A DNA stretch of 64,000 bases, from the NCBI RefSeq assembly GCF_000156655.1, contig NZ_DS996843.1, forward strand, positions 205,941 to 269,940, given 5' to 3'. The notes beneath the pieces were generated by a model. That model ran no database searches. It saw only the letters and a program-made list of their open reading frames with translations, and was not told the origin of the DNA. The stretch's first letter is position 1, and each line of letters begins with the position of its first letter. The position numbers and the translations under genes were made by a program. Shown piece after piece: positions 1 through 9,770 of the stretch. Source of the stretch: Holdemanella biformis DSM 3989 (GTDB taxonomy: Bacteria; Bacillota_I; Bacilli_A; Erysipelotrichales; Erysipelotrichaceae).

Positions 1-117
1 CTTGAAGGCCTTATGAAGCATGCAGTTATACAGTTCAAGATCCTTTTTAATGATGGATTCAGCTTCTGGTTCTAAATCTTTATAATAGATTCTTTGTGAC
101 ATTGAAAACACCTTCAT
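1..117 (-). CDS. Transposase-like protein, N-terminal fragment (runs off the left edge)
   Basis: Only the first 39 codons are present, beginning at an ATG whose complement is at 115-117, behind a very good ribosome binding site (AGGAGGAC). The peptide is charged and helical, with an Asp-Leu-Glu-Leu-Tyr-Asn stretch followed by Leu-His-Lys-Ala-Phe. It recalls the start of IS200/IS605 OrfB (TnpB)-type transposases, but 39 residues are too few to be sure. The decayed IS91 copy beside it shows that this is a spot where mobile DNA gathers. The gene is real by its start signals; the family is a guess. Confidence 0.45.
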   Translation of the reverse strand, partial: MKVFSMSQRIYYKDLEPEAESIIKKDLELYNCMLHKAFK

Positions 118-348
118 AAGACAAGTCCTCCTGTTCTATCTGACTCTATTATACTCTATTCACAACAGATTTAACAGATAGATTTGAGACTTTCTAAATT
201 ATTTTATTTTTATTATTATATCACTAATGTGTATATGTGATATTTATCGATATTCTCACATGTTCACATTAAATTCACATTGGACATATTCAAATCCTTA
301 TCATTTACCTAGTTTGTTTACATCTCTATTTAATTCTATACTTCATTT

Positions 349-1737
349 ATGGACACTATTTATCATTCAAACATTCCAATTGAAACTCTATCACTTTTAA
401 ATTGTGATGTTAGAAACTTCAATTTTATTCATCCCATCAAGAACATTTTTTTCGACAATATTGAATATATCCGAAAATTAGATGCTTCCGGTAAGGCTCG
501 TCCATGCATTTTAGACAATGTAGAACGTTCTCTTCTTTGCCACACATATTATCTTGGCTTTGATCAGTTTGAATGTCCCGATTGTGACAACTGGAATGTC
601 ATCCCTCATTCCTGTCATTCTAGATTTTGTAATGCATGTGGTGTTAAATATGCCAAACAGCTTGCAGCCAAGGCCACTTCTTTTTGTCTTGACTGCCCTC
701 ATAGACACATTGTATTTACTATTCCTGAAGAACTTAGAAACTGGTTCAGACAGGATCGTTCTAGACTCAATCTTTTGTTTGTTGCTTCCAGAAACACAAT
801 TTCTATTCTTACCAATAAATCTCTTGCCGATAAACTTAAAAAGAAAAAGCTTTCTGATACTCACTATATATTCAAAGATATTCCTATTCGTAATGAATTT
901 GGTATGATTGCCACTATACATACTTTTACAAGACCTTAAACAAAATCCACACATCCATTGCCTTATCCCTGAATTGATCTATTCCTTAAAAAAGACAAAA
1001 TCAAAACTTTTCATCATTTCAATTTCACGAAGCTTAGAAATACTTTTCAGTTTGAACTAATTCGACTCATCCAGGAAGCTGGTGGATTAAAGAAACCTGA
1101 AGAAAAGAACAGACTCTATAAAGATCATCCTAAAGGATTCTATGTCTATGCCAAGTTCAAATCCAATGACAACGATTCTAACGATACTTCGGCTAATAAA
1201 AATAGTAAAGATATTCAAGGCTGCGTAAACTACTTTATTCGCTATGCAGCCAGACCCCATGGCTGAAAATAGAATCACAGAATACAATAAAGAATCAAAT
1301 ACTGTCAGCTGGTTCTACAATGATCACAAGGATGAAAAAAGATATGATGTCACAGATAACGCAATCAACTTTATAAACCACCTTATTATACATATTCCAG
1401 ACTACCATTTCTTAACCACTCGATATTATTGATTCTATGCTAATGCATCTTTAGAAAACTCTAGATAAAGTACATGCACTTCTTAAAATCTTAAAGAATA
1501 AGGATTATTCTCGTGAAACAAGAACCAAAACTCTTAAAAACAAACTCAATAAATTTAGATACCGCACACACTTGATTGATTCTTTTAACCTAAGACCCAA
1601 TCCAATGTAAATGTGGATCTATAATGCAGTATACCTATACCTATAATCCTTTAGAAAACTCAAAGAATGACAGAACATACAGAAAAAGATGTATTGATGA
1701 AATGTACAAAATGCGGTTACGAAGAAGAAGTACCTAG
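349..1737 (+). pseudogene. Decayed IS91-family (HUH, Y2-type) transposase
   Basis: The first 196 codons are open and carry the zinc-binding N-terminal domain of IS91 transposases: CPDC, then SCHSRFCNACG, then a CLDCPHRHIVFTIP segment. Around position 935 the frame breaks. The continuing protein is still readable in other frames: an NPHIHCLIPEL segment with the His-x-His metal pair of HUH nucleases, then a VNYFIRYAARP segment, then YNKESNTVSWFYNDHKDEKRYDV, and finally a CKCGS zinc ribbon ending at a TAG at 1735-1737. At least three frameshifts and several stops interrupt it, so no active transposase can be made. No terminal sequences of the element were identified. Confidence 0.8.
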
Positions 1738-1831
1738 ATGGTTAATCAACGAATTATTTCCAAATGAACCTGAAAAAAACTATATGATGCACTGCCCTGA
1801 ATGTGATCATAAGATGATTGTAAAAAAATGA
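1667..1831 (+). CDS. Small zinc-ribbon protein, 54 aa, overlapping the transposase tail
   Basis: This 54-codon frame begins inside the last part of the transposase remnant in another frame. It encodes two CxxC pairs, CTKC near residues 13-16 and CPEC near residues 43-46, spaced like a single zinc ribbon. The frame is intact while the overlapping transposase is broken, which argues mildly for selection or recent decay. There is no strong ribosome binding site before the ATG. It could be an accessory gene of this type of element or a chance frame. No function is assigned. Confidence 0.4.
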   Translation: MTEHTEKDVLMKCTKCGYEEEVPRWLINELFPNEPEKNYMMHCPECDHKMIVKK

Positions 1832-1973
1832 TTCAACAATTAAAGACAAATACAAAATGCAGGCTATTTTCAATAGTCCTTTTTGTCGTTTCTGATAATT
1901 CATATCTTGTGATATTTTAGTGCTATTTCACATATCGTATTTCTCTGTTCCGAAACCAAAATCTTAATATATT

Positions 1974-2014
1974 TAAAAAAAGCTAGAATATGCTTTATAT
2001 AAAGCGATTCTAGC
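1974..2014 (-). terminator. Intrinsic terminator of guaA
   Basis: Arms GCTAGAAT and ATTCTAGC enclose a small loop. On the minus strand the hairpin is followed directly by a run of T residues. It lies 10 bases beyond the guaA stop and closes the long minus-strand gene run. Confidence 0.8.
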
Positions 2015-2023
2015 ATTTATTCT

Positions 2024-3571
2024 TTATTCGAACTCGATTGTTCCAGGAGGCTTACTAGTAAGGTCATACATTACACGGTTAACCCCACGAACCTCATTGA
2101 TAATACGAGACATAACTTTATTTAATACTTCATATGGAATCTGAGCAGATTCAGCAGTCATAAAGTCAATTGTATTAACGGCACGTAAAGCGATGGCATA
2201 ATCATATGTTCTTTCATCACCCATAACACCTACGGAACGCATATTTGTCAATGCTGCAAAGTATTGACCGATTGAACGATCCAATCCAGCATTTGCGATT
2301 TCTTCACGATAGATGGCATCTGCATCTTGTACGATTTTTACTTTTTCTTCAGTTACTTCACCAATGATACGAATTCCTAAACCAGGTCCTGGGAATGGTT
2401 GTCTGAATACTAAGTATTCAGGAATACCTAATTCTAAACCAGCTTTACGAACTTCATCCTTGAACAAGTCACGCAATGGTTCAATAATTTCTTTGAAATC
2501 TACATGATCAGGAAGTCCACCAACGTTGTGGTGAGATTTAATTACAGCAGATTCTCCACCTAAACCACTCTCAACAACATCTGGATAAATTGTTCCCTGA
2601 ACTAAGAAATCAACTTTTCCAATTTTCTTAGCTTCTTCTTCGAATACACGAATGAATTCTTCACCAATGATCTTACGTTTTGCTTCTGGCTCTTCAACAC
2701 CCTTTAGCTTTTCATAATATCTTTGTTGCGCATTTACACGAATGAAGTTTAATTCATATGGACCTTCTGGACCAAATACAGCCTCTACTTCATCCCCTTC
2801 ATTTTTACGAAGTAAACCATGATCAACAAATACACATGTCAATTGGTTACCGATTGCTTTTGATAATAATACAGCTGCAACAGAAGAGTCTACTCCACCA
2901 CTAAGGGCACATAAAACTTTTCCATCTCCAACCTTTTCACGAATAGCCTTAATTTGTTCTTCAACAAAGTTATCCATTCTCCAATCACCACTGCATCCAC
3001 AAACACCACGAACAAAGTTATATAACATTTTTGACCCTTCTTGTGTATGTAATACTTCTGGATGGAACTGAATAGCATATAATCCTTTTTCTGCATTTTC
3101 ACTTGATGCGCAAGGACAGTTATCTGTATGAGACGTAATTTCAAATCCAGGTGCTACCTGTGAAATATAGTCAAAGTGTGACATCCAACAAATTGTTTTT
3201 TCAGATACACCCTCAAAGATTTTAGAAGAAGTCTTATCCACAAGAACCTCTGTCTTACCATATTCACGGTGATCTGCTTTTTCTACTTTTCCACCCAATA
3301 CATGCATCATCAATTGTGCGCCATAGCAAAGTCCAAGAACTGGGATACCCAATTCAAATAATTCCTTTGAATATGTAGGTGAATCTGCCTCATAACAACT
3401 ATTTGGTCCTCCAGTTAAGATAATTCCTTTTGGATTCATAGCTTTGATTTTTTCTAAATCTGTTTTATATGAATAAATTTCACAATATACATTGCACTCA
3501 CGAACACGACGTGCAACCAACTGATTATATTGTCCTCCAAAATCAAGAACAATGACTAATTCTTTTTTCAT
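2024..3571 (-). CDS. guaA: GMP synthase (glutamine-hydrolysing)
   Basis: Converts XMP, glutamine and ATP to GMP in the cytoplasm, the last step of guanine nucleotide synthesis. The 515-residue protein has the usual full length. The class I glutamine amidotransferase domain comes first, with the nucleophile Cys82 in GLCYGAQ and a FHPEV histidine near residue 170. Then comes the ATP-pyrophosphatase domain with the SGGVDSS loop near residue 225, and the C-terminal dimerisation domain ending [20 protein letters not shown] precedes the ATG. It is the last gene of the minus-strand run and is followed by a clear terminator. No guanine riboswitch is visible in the 47-base gap upstream. Confidence 0.97.
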   Translation of the reverse strand: MKKELVIVLDFGGQYNQLVARRVRECNVYCEIYSYKTDLEKIKAMNPKGIILTGGPNSCYEADSPTYSKELFELGIPVLGLCYGAQLMMHVLGGKVEKADHREYGKTEVLVDKTSSKIFEGVSEKTICWMSHFDYISQVAPGFEITSHTDNCPCASSENAEKGLYAIQFHPEVLHTQEGSKMLYNFVRGVCGCSGDWRMDNFVEEQIKAIREKVGDGKVLCALSGGVDSSVAAVLLSKAIGNQLTCVFVDHGLLRKNEGDEVEAVFGPEGPYELNFIRVNAQQRYYEKLKGVEEPEAKRKIIGEEFIRVFEEEAKKIGKVDFLVQGTIYPDVVESGLGGESAVIKSHHNVGGLPDHVDFKEIIEPLRDLFKDEVRKAGLELGIPEYLVFRQPFPGPGLGIRIIGEVTEEKVKIVQDADAIYREEIANAGLDRSIGQYFAALTNMRSVGVMGDERTYDYAIALRAVNTIDFMTAESAQIPYEVLNKVMSRIINEVRGVNRVMYDLTSKPPGTIEFE

Positions 3572-3618
3572 TACGTCCTCCTATTAATTTCTCAACAATA
3601 TTATAAAGTAGCAACCAA

Positions 3619-5118
3619 TTATTTACAACGCTTTAAATAATCAATTACCCCATTTAAATCCGTACAAGATTCTTGGATATACTCCTTCATTTCGTCATCT
3701 GGCGCAATCTGATCTTGAATAAAAATGGAATGCATCTTCGCATTGGCAGCTGCCATAATTCCATGCTTACTATCCTCTAACACTAAACAATTTTCTGGTT
3801 CCATTCCTAATCTTTTTGCTGCAGCCAAGAAAACATCTGGAGCCGGCTTTGATTTATATCCCTCTTTAGAAGATACAATCACATTTGGACTTAACACAAA
3901 ACCTGCATGCGACAAGAACTTTTTAATAGCTTGCGGATGCGAACTTGAGGCAACCGCATAAGGAATCTTATTCTCTTCAATATACTCAATTAAATTCTGT
4001 AATCCAACCATATTGGCACTACCAGGCTCTTTAAAATATGTAAAGAAATAATCCACACGCTCTTCCTGAATTTCTTCCATAACTCTTGTCACACCTGGAT
4101 ACATCATTTCAAACTCTGCAACCTTTCTTGAATCACAACCAATTAAAGGTTCTGGAAAATAGTCTGGACAAGAAACGCCTAATTCTTTAGCCTTCTCTTT
4201 AAACTCATCCTTAAACATCTTTTCCGTATTAAACATCAAACCATCCATATCAAAGATAACCGCTTTAATTTGTGGCTTTCTAAAATATTCAATCAAACAC
4301 TGCGTACCCAAATCACTCATGCCACGATCCATTAGATCCACATATTCTTTAATGACCCGATTTACACCATACAAAGGAAAATGTGCCTCTTGTACTGCAA
4401 TTTTTAAATCCTTCACAAAATGCTTCACATAAAAACCAGGCGCATAATCATTCTCTAACATCTTCTTACCTTGGAATTCCAATTGTTTAGATCCAGCAGC
4501 CCCATTGCGCAAGAAGCGATATACAAAAGATTCATCCACATCTTTACATTTCAAATACGACATGGCCTCACAAATACCTTGTAACGTATTCGCAATCATG
4601 ATTTGGTTCGCCATCTTGACATGTTGTCCACAACTCGCCTTGCCACAATACTCAATTTGTGTTCCAAACGCTTCAAAGATTTCTTTATTTGTTTCAAAAT
4701 CCTCTTTGTCTGCACCAACCAAAACAGTTAGAGTACCATTTTTAGCTCCCGTATCTCCACCAGTCACTGGCGCATCCAATACGTGAACACCAAGCTCTTT
4801 TCCTTTTATATACAATTCTTTGGCAAGCTTTGGACTTGAAGTTGTAAAATCAATACAAGTTTTACCTTTTTCAATACAACTAAAAATCACATCATATACT
4901 TCTTTAACATCACTAGGAAAACCGACCATTGTACAAATCACATCTACATGTGCCGTTAAATCTTCAATCGAATCTTCTAAAATGGCACCTGCATTTTTAG
5001 CTTGTTCTACCCTTTCTGGATGTCTTGCGTACACATGCACTTCATAACCCTTATTCAACAAATGAATAACCATTGGCTGACCCATAATGCCAGCACCAAT
5101 CCAACCTATTTTTCTCAT
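3619..5118 (-). CDS. Natural fusion: beta-hydroxyacid dehydrogenase (GarR/MmsB type) plus HAD phosphatase
   Basis: Residues 1 to about 285 are a complete NAD(P)-dependent beta-hydroxyacid dehydrogenase of the 3-hydroxyisobutyrate/tartronate semialdehyde reductase family: GxGxMG dinucleotide loop at residues 8-13, DAPVTGGDTGA substrate motif and a GxxGSKQ-like catalytic stretch with the expected lysine. Residues from about 286 to 499 are a complete HAD hydrolase of the beta-phosphoglucomutase/phosphatase group: FDMDGLMFNTE (motif I), ASSS (motif II), KPAPDVF (motif III) and LEDSKHG (motif IV). No stop or frameshift separates the halves. The gene ends 47 bases before guaA and starts one base after the DUF2974 gene. 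The substrates are unknown; pairing a reductase with a phosphatase suggests removal of a damaged or side-product metabolite (inference). Confidence 0.87.
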   Translation of the reverse strand: MRKIGWIGAGIMGQPMVIHLLNKGYEVHVYARHPERVEQAKNAGAILEDSIEDLTAHVDVICTMVGFPSDVKEVYDVIFSCIEKGKTCIDFTTSSPKLAKELYIKGKELGVHVLDAPVTGGDTGAKNGTLTVLVGADKEDFETNKEIFEAFGTQIEYCGKASCGQHVKMANQIMIANTLQGICEAMSYLKCKDVDESFVYRFLRNGAAGSKQLEFQGKKMLENDYAPGFYVKHFVKDLKIAVQEAHFPLYGVNRVIKEYVDLMDRGMSDLGTQCLIEYFRKPQIKAVIFDMDGLMFNTEKMFKDEFKEKAKELGVSCPDYFPEPLIGCDSRKVAEFEMMYPGVTRVMEEIQEERVDYFFTYFKEPGSANMVGLQNLIEYIEENKIPYAVASSSHPQAIKKFLSHAGFVLSPNVIVSSKEGYKSKPAPDVFLAAAKRLGMEPENCLVLEDSKHGIMAAANAKMHSIFIQDQIAPDDEMKEYIQESCTDLNGVIDYLKRCK

Positions 5119-5119
5119 T

Positions 5120-6241
5120 TTACTTTCTTCCTTTCACTAATATTGGAGCGGATTGCACCGCAATAAATTTCACAACTTCAAACATAAACTTAATTTCTTC
5201 TGCATTCAATTGACGAATCTCCTTAATTCCAGACAATGCCTGTTTAAATGAAAATTCAGTTAAATCCGCAATCGTATAAATTTCCATACGATCAAATAAT
5301 TCTCCAATCAAATGACAATAACGCTCTTTTTCTTCCAGTGGACGATCCATTAATAACTTATTTACATATTCCAATAAATCATCACTCTCTTTTGTGAGTG
5401 CATCACAATAATTAAAGTCTTTTACATCCACACTCCACATAAGCGTATCATGCTGAACTAGACCAGAACCTTGGGCATCCATGACTTTCGTTTGTTCTCT
5501 ATGATCTAAAACACGACCCACAATGCTATCCTTAGGAATATAGTTTGTGATCTTAGATACATCCTCATCACCTTGCCAAAAACCATCCGCAAAGCCAGGC
5601 CCATCAAAACTTTTCACACTTTCAATATATCCCTGTAGTTTTGGATTTTTTAAATAGGCATACATCGCTAGATTTCCACCCTTTGAATGCCCCGTCAAAT
5701 ACATCTTTGGATAGACTTTTTTCTTTTTTAATCCAAACAAATAACTCGTTTCAGGAATATCCGCAATGGTTTTCTTAACATAATCCTTCGCCAGGATTTG
5801 ACAAGGAAGATCCTTGCTATAGGTCATCATTAAATTTTCTTTCCAGCCCGTAATACTACCATCTGTACCACTAAAAGAAATAACGAAAGATCCATCTGGC
5901 AACACAAGTGTTACCACACTAAATTGAATCACATCTTCATCGCTATAGACTTTTTTATAGTTCTTTAACTTTATATTCCCATAACGAATCGTATCTTGCA
6001 ACGCATCAATCAAATGTGGAAGATTCATTGAAAATGTATACTTACTCTTTAATTCCTCTTCACTATATAAAGAAAGATATTTACGACATGCTTCTTCTAA
6101 AGAAACCTCGTCCTTTTCCACAATGCCATCCCAATCCACATAAGATAAATCGGCACATACTAACATATCCACCTCATTAAAGGGACGAATAGAAAAGTCG
6201 ATATCTCTTCTTAAATGTACATAATTTAATAAGTTTTCCAT
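5120..6241 (-). CDS. DUF2974 (Mbeg1-like) alpha/beta-hydrolase-fold protein
   Basis: A 373-residue protein starting MENLLNYV behind GAGGTTGACT; a longer frame reaches 6289 but has no ribosome binding site. It matches the Mbeg1-like family found widely in Firmicutes. A lipase-type nucleophile elbow GHSKGGN lies near residues 184-190, preceded by a hydrophobic strand and a SFSGTD stretch that could form the oxyanion side. There is no signal peptide or membrane segment, so it is cytoplasmic. The substrate is unknown. It is packed between the GNAT/carbonic anhydrase fusion and the GarR/HAD fusion, so it is presumably co-transcribed. Confidence 0.78.
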   Translation of the reverse strand: MENLLNYVHLRRDIDFSIRPFNEVDMLVCADLSYVDWDGIVEKDEVSLEEACRKYLSLYSEEELKSKYTFSMNLPHLIDALQDTIRYGNIKLKNYKKVYSDEDVIQFSVVTLVLPDGSFVISFSGTDGSITGWKENLMMTYSKDLPCQILAKDYVKKTIADIPETSYLFGLKKKKVYPKMYLTGHSKGGNLAMYAYLKNPKLQGYIESVKSFDGPGFADGFWQGDEDVSKITNYIPKDSIVGRVLDHREQTKVMDAQGSGLVQHDTLMWSVDVKDFNYCDALTKESDDLLEYVNKLLMDRPLEEKERYCHLIGELFDRMEIYTIADLTEFSFKQALSGIKEIRQLNAEEIKFMFEVVKFIAVQSAPILVKGRK

Positions 6242-6293
6242 AGTCAACCTCACTACATCGATTTTACAATATACAAAAGGATTAGCCAAATGA

Positions 6294-7250
6294 CTAACCC
6301 AATTTTTTTGATAATTTTACATAATGATCTGCATTTGAAAGAATGTCAGAAACCTGAGATTCTGAAGTCTTTTTAATGATTTTAGCCGGTACTCCAACCA
6401 CAACACTCCTTTGTGGAATCACCATATTTTCAGGTACAACACAACCAGCACCAATTATACTATGGCTTCCAATACAAGCTCCATTTAATATAATAGCGCC
6501 CATACCAATAAGCACCTCATCCTCAATCGTACAACCATGCACAATGGCCCCATGACCAATCGTAACACGATTACCAATTTTTAATGGATAACCACAATCC
6601 GTATGCAAAACACACTGATCTTGAATATTGCTTTCTTGCCCAATTTCAATCGTTTCTTCTTCACTACGAATCACGGCATTATACCAAACACTTGAACCTT
6701 CACCAATTGAAACATTACCTAAGATGGTTGCATTACTTGCACAAGAAAAATCCTTTTTAACCTCATTTAGTCTCTTACAAAGCCAAACTACACCATGCCA
6801 CACATCAAATTTTATACCACAAGAAGGTAATGCCCCATACATAGTAAAGCCATGTTTTTTATGAAAGGCAATACTTTCTTCATTCGAATCCGTAATGCAT
6901 GAAATGATCCAACGCATGTTTAGCTTTCTACAATCCGCTTCAAGCTGATCTAACATTTTTGAAGGTAAACCATAATGTTTTCCTTCTTTAAAATAAATAG
7001 TAAGTTCTACACAATACTTATACGCCTCTTTAGAAAAAGCCGGGTGCACATAGCCATAGCCAATTAGAACATCCTCATTAAGTGCGACATAAAATGGATT
7101 TGTCTTTGAAATTTCCATCATATGTTCTTTAAATACATCAAAAGAATCTGACACAACATCAAAAATTGCAACGCTTGTCTTTACATAATGTACATAGATT
7201 GGATATATACTTTCTAAATCTTTTTCTTGAAGTAAACGTAGCTCTTGCAT
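6294..7250 (-). CDS. Fusion: GNAT acetyltransferase plus gamma-carbonic-anhydrase-like hexapeptide protein
   Basis: The start used is MQELRLLQ, behind AGGAGGTTTT; the frame stays open further upstream but overlaps tsaD and lacks a ribosome binding site. The first 160 or so residues are a GNAT N-acetyltransferase of the phosphinothricin acetyltransferase type, with a CITDSNEESIAFHKKHGF signature. The rest is a left-handed beta-helix of hexapeptide repeats in the YrdA/PaaY gamma-carbonic anhydrase family. Candidate zinc histidines lie in CVLHTD and GHGAIVHGC, and the family ending VVGVPAKI is present. Each half is normally a separate protein. The substrate of the acetyltransferase is unknown. 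The gene follows tsaD by 8 bases in the same run. Confidence 0.85.
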   Translation of the reverse strand: MQELRLLQEKDLESIYPIYVHYVKTSVAIFDVVSDSFDVFKEHMMEISKTNPFYVALNEDVLIGYGYVHPAFSKEAYKYCVELTIYFKEGKHYGLPSKMLDQLEADCRKLNMRWIISCITDSNEESIAFHKKHGFTMYGALPSCGIKFDVWHGVVWLCKRLNEVKKDFSCASNATILGNVSIGEGSSVWYNAVIRSEEETIEIGQESNIQDQCVLHTDCGYPLKIGNRVTIGHGAIVHGCTIEDEVLIGMGAIILNGACIGSHSIIGAGCVVPENMVIPQRSVVVGVPAKIIKKTSESQVSDILSNADHYVKLSKKLG

Positions 7251-7258
7251 AAAACCTC

Positions 7259-8260
7259 CTATTGGATTTCTAGACTTGAATCGGCAGTTAAACTTGCATT
7301 CCCTCTTCTTCCAGAAAGATAGGCGATGGTTCCTGCAACACCAATCATACTCGCATTGTCTGTACAACAATACATTGGAGGCACGGTAAATTCAACTTCT
7401 GGATATTCATTTCTTAATTCTTCTACTTTTTCACGAAGTCTTGAGTTGGCACTTACTCCACCACCTACAACGAAATGGCGAATATCTTTATGATCATCTA
7501 ATACGGCTCTTACACGAGAGAAGATTTCATCCAATGCACATTCTTGGAATGAACAAGCTAAATCTGCCATATCAAATGTCTTGCCTTGTCTTTCCATACG
7601 CTTCGTAAATTGTAGAACACTACTCTTCAATCCAGAAAAACTAAAGTCATAACGACCCTGTGTTTTCGGTTTAGCAAGTTCATATACTGGCTTTCCTTCT
7701 TTTGCCAATTTATCAATTTTAGGACCACCAGGATATCCAAGGCCCAACACACGAGCCACCTTATCAAAGGCTTCTCCAATCGCATCATCCTGTGTTTCTC
7801 CTAAGATTTCAAAGCTTGTTTCATCCTTCATATAAACAAGTTCTGTATTTCCACCAGAAACAACTAATGCCAATACAGGATATTTCATATCCACCACTAA
7901 TTCATTGGCATAAATATGTCCTGCCAAGTGATGTACAGGAACTAATGGTTTATGGTAGGCAAAAGCCAAAGTCTTGGCAGCTTGCACCCCAACGTGTAAA
8001 CATCCAATTAAGCCTGGACCTTGCGTAACAGCAACCGCATCCACATCTTCCATAGTGATATTGGCATCTTTTAATGCTTTTTCAATACAATACGAAATAT
8101 TTTCTACATGAATACGACTTGCCACTTCAGGTACGACCCCACCAAATTCTGTATGCACATCAATTTGGCTTGCGACTACACTGGATAATACTTCCTTTTT
8201 ATCTTTGACAACCGCAACGGCTGTTTCATCACAACTACTTTCAATTCCGATAATAATCAT
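7259..8260 (-). CDS. tsaD: tRNA threonylcarbamoyladenosine biosynthesis protein TsaD
   Basis: The catalytic subunit that transfers threonylcarbamoyl from its AMP adduct onto A37 of ANN-decoding tRNAs, working with TsaB and TsaE in the cytoplasm. The 333-residue length is usual. Visible signatures are the ASKHA-fold start GIESSCDET, the metal-binding HHLAGH motif near residue 110, VSGGNT, and the GGGVSANSRLR and CTDNASMIG motifs near the C-terminus. AGGAGGATTAT precedes the ATG. It sits directly after rimI and near tsaB and tsaE, the usual Firmicute t6A cluster. Confidence 0.97.
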   Translation of the reverse strand: MIIIGIESSCDETAVAVVKDKKEVLSSVVASQIDVHTEFGGVVPEVASRIHVENISYCIEKALKDANITMEDVDAVAVTQGPGLIGCLHVGVQAAKTLAFAYHKPLVPVHHLAGHIYANELVVDMKYPVLALVVSGGNTELVYMKDETSFEILGETQDDAIGEAFDKVARVLGLGYPGGPKIDKLAKEGKPVYELAKPKTQGRYDFSFSGLKSSVLQFTKRMERQGKTFDMADLACSFQECALDEIFSRVRAVLDDHKDIRHFVVGGGVSANSRLREKVEELRNEYPEVEFTVPPMYCCTDNASMIGVAGTIAYLSGRRGNASLTADSSLEIQ

Positions 8261-8269
8261 ATAATCCTC

Positions 8270-8704
8270 CTACAATGCCAATGTCATCACAATGGCATCT
8301 TCTCCATCTGGATAATAACTTTTAGATACATTGACTTGAATAAAGCCCATTTTTTGATACAAATTCAAGGCTGCCTCGTTACTAGCACGAACCTCTAATG
8401 TCATATATTCACAAGCCACTTCTCGAGCTCGATCAAACAAATACATCATCAATTCTTTACCATATCCTCTTTTTCTTAAGTTTGGATCAACTCCAATACG
8501 AGCAAGCTGCGCCATTTCAAAGGTTTCCCATAAAAAGGCGTATCCAACAATGGTATCTTCATCTAGTAAAATCCAACCATGAGAAAAAGGATTCTCATTC
8601 AATTCATATAAACAATCTTTTTCTAGCCAAGGCTGTTTAAAACAAGCTTGTTCAAGTTCTAAAACACGAACAAGATCCGTGTCTTTCATTTCTTTAAAAA
8701 TCAT
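8270..8704 (-). CDS. rimI: Ribosomal-protein-S18-alanine N-acetyltransferase RimI
   Basis: A GNAT-fold enzyme that acetylates the N-terminus of ribosomal protein S18 or other proteins using acetyl-CoA. The 144 residues include the acetyl-CoA loop RIGVDPNLRKRGYGKELM near the middle and the conserved LEVRASNEAALNLYQKMGF segment typical of RimI. It overlaps the tsaB stop by four bases and precedes tsaD, an arrangement common in Firmicutes. Assignment to RimI rather than another GNAT rests mainly on this context and the LEVR-NxxAxxLY signature. Confidence 0.92.
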   Translation of the reverse strand: MIFKEMKDTDLVRVLELEQACFKQPWLEKDCLYELNENPFSHGWILLDEDTIVGYAFLWETFEMAQLARIGVDPNLRKRGYGKELMMYLFDRAREVACEYMTLEVRASNEAALNLYQKMGFIQVNVSKSYYPDGEDAIVMTLAL

Positions 8705-9294
8705 GCTTTATAAGCATCACTTTCTTTTAAATATTGAGGAACTAAGGCATGTACATTTTCAATTGTACGACTTGGTACCTCCATAAAATTCTTCAAGAAA
8801 TCACAACTTGCAGCTTCTTGATTCACTAAATATCCATCTCCATACAATGTTCCAGGATGTTCATTTAAGAAATTTTCCAATTGATCGACTTCTAAAATTT
8901 GTGTTTTTCCAACCACAACACCCTTTTCTAAGTGTGCTACATACGCTCTTTTACTACGCGCATCCAAAATAACATTGGCACTTTCATCCATGCCCGCAAA
9001 CAACTGCATTGTACTAATACACTTTAATGTTTTATGCATTTGTGTACAGAATACTTTCGCAATTGTCATCGCAATACGAATGCCTGTATAAGATCCAGGA
9101 CCATCTGTAATGATCACTTCATCTACGTCTTTATAGTCTAAGCCTGTCTTTTCAAACAATTGATTTAATTCCACAAAAATCGTTTCACTTTGTTTCTTGA
9201 ATGCTTCAATAGATACACCATCAATCAATGTTCCATCTTTATATAAACCTAACACCAATGCTTTATAAGCACTATCCATACATAAACTAATCAT
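8701..9294 (-). CDS. tsaB: tRNA threonylcarbamoyladenosine biosynthesis protein TsaB
   Basis: The non-catalytic ASKHA-fold partner that dimerises with TsaD for t6A synthesis. The start chosen is MISLCMDSAYKA, because GGAGG lies just upstream inside the slightly longer frame that begins at 9309. The signature ITDGPGSYTGIRIAMTIAK near residue 70 is diagnostic. At 197 residues it is a little shorter than the E. coli protein, as usual in Firmicutes. The start overlaps the tsaE stop by eight bases, which suggests translational coupling. Confidence 0.93.
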   Translation of the reverse strand: MISLCMDSAYKALVLGLYKDGTLIDGVSIEAFKKQSETIFVELNQLFEKTGLDYKDVDEVIITDGPGSYTGIRIAMTIAKVFCTQMHKTLKCISTMQLFAGMDESANVILDARSKRAYVAHLEKGVVVGKTQILEVDQLENFLNEHPGTLYGDGYLVNQEAASCDFLKNFMEVPSRTIENVHALVPQYLKESDAYKA

Positions 9295-9739
9295 GATATG
9301 CCTCCACAATACTTTTTGATACAGGACCCGTATATTCTAATGTCACTGTACGATTTTCATCGATACCTTCTTCAAAAGAAATTTTGATATGATCTTGTGG
9401 CAATTGATCTTCAATAAATTCAGACCATTCTACTACAGTAATCCCTTCATCAAAACAATCTTCAAAACCTAAGTCCTGACATTTTCCTTCTAAACGATAC
9501 GCATCAATATGATGGAAAGGGACTCCACCTTCTTGTTTATAATCCTTTAAGATTGTAAAAGTTGGTGAATTGATCACATTCTTTACACCCAACGCTTTCC
9601 CAAAGCTTTTTGTCCAAGTTGTTTTACCTGCACCCAAATCTCCATCTAATGTAATGACTAATTGTTTGTTTCTACAAAGATCTGCCATTTTAGTGGCAAA
9701 TTCCTGTGTTTCTTGTAAACTATGAATTTCTATTTTCAT
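9287..9739 (-). CDS. tsaE: tRNA threonylcarbamoyladenosine biosynthesis ATPase TsaE
   Basis: The P-loop ATPase that resets the TsaB-TsaD complex during t6A synthesis. The Walker A motif GDLGAGKTTWTK and the segments SPTFTILKDY, HHIDAYRLE and VVEWSEF are typical. I start it at MKIEIHS (9739), behind TGGAGGATTAC. The open frame runs on to 9871, but the extra 44 codons are only a translation of the 20-bp tandem repeat next door (repeating Lys-Trp-Lys-Pro-Leu), so that extension is very unlikely to be real. At 150 residues it has family length. Confidence 0.95.
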   Translation of the reverse strand: MKIEIHSLQETQEFATKMADLCRNKQLVITLDGDLGAGKTTWTKSFGKALGVKNVINSPTFTILKDYKQEGGVPFHHIDAYRLEGKCQDLGFEDCFDEGITVVEWSEFIEDQLPQDHIKISFEEGIDENRTVTLEYTGPVSKSIVEAYHD

Positions 9740-9770
9740 GTAATCCTCCAAGTTTTGTTTGTATCTCATA

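Noticed and set aside
3572-3618. Purine riboswitch before guaA
   Set aside because: The gap is only 47 bases and lacks room or conserved core for the aptamer.
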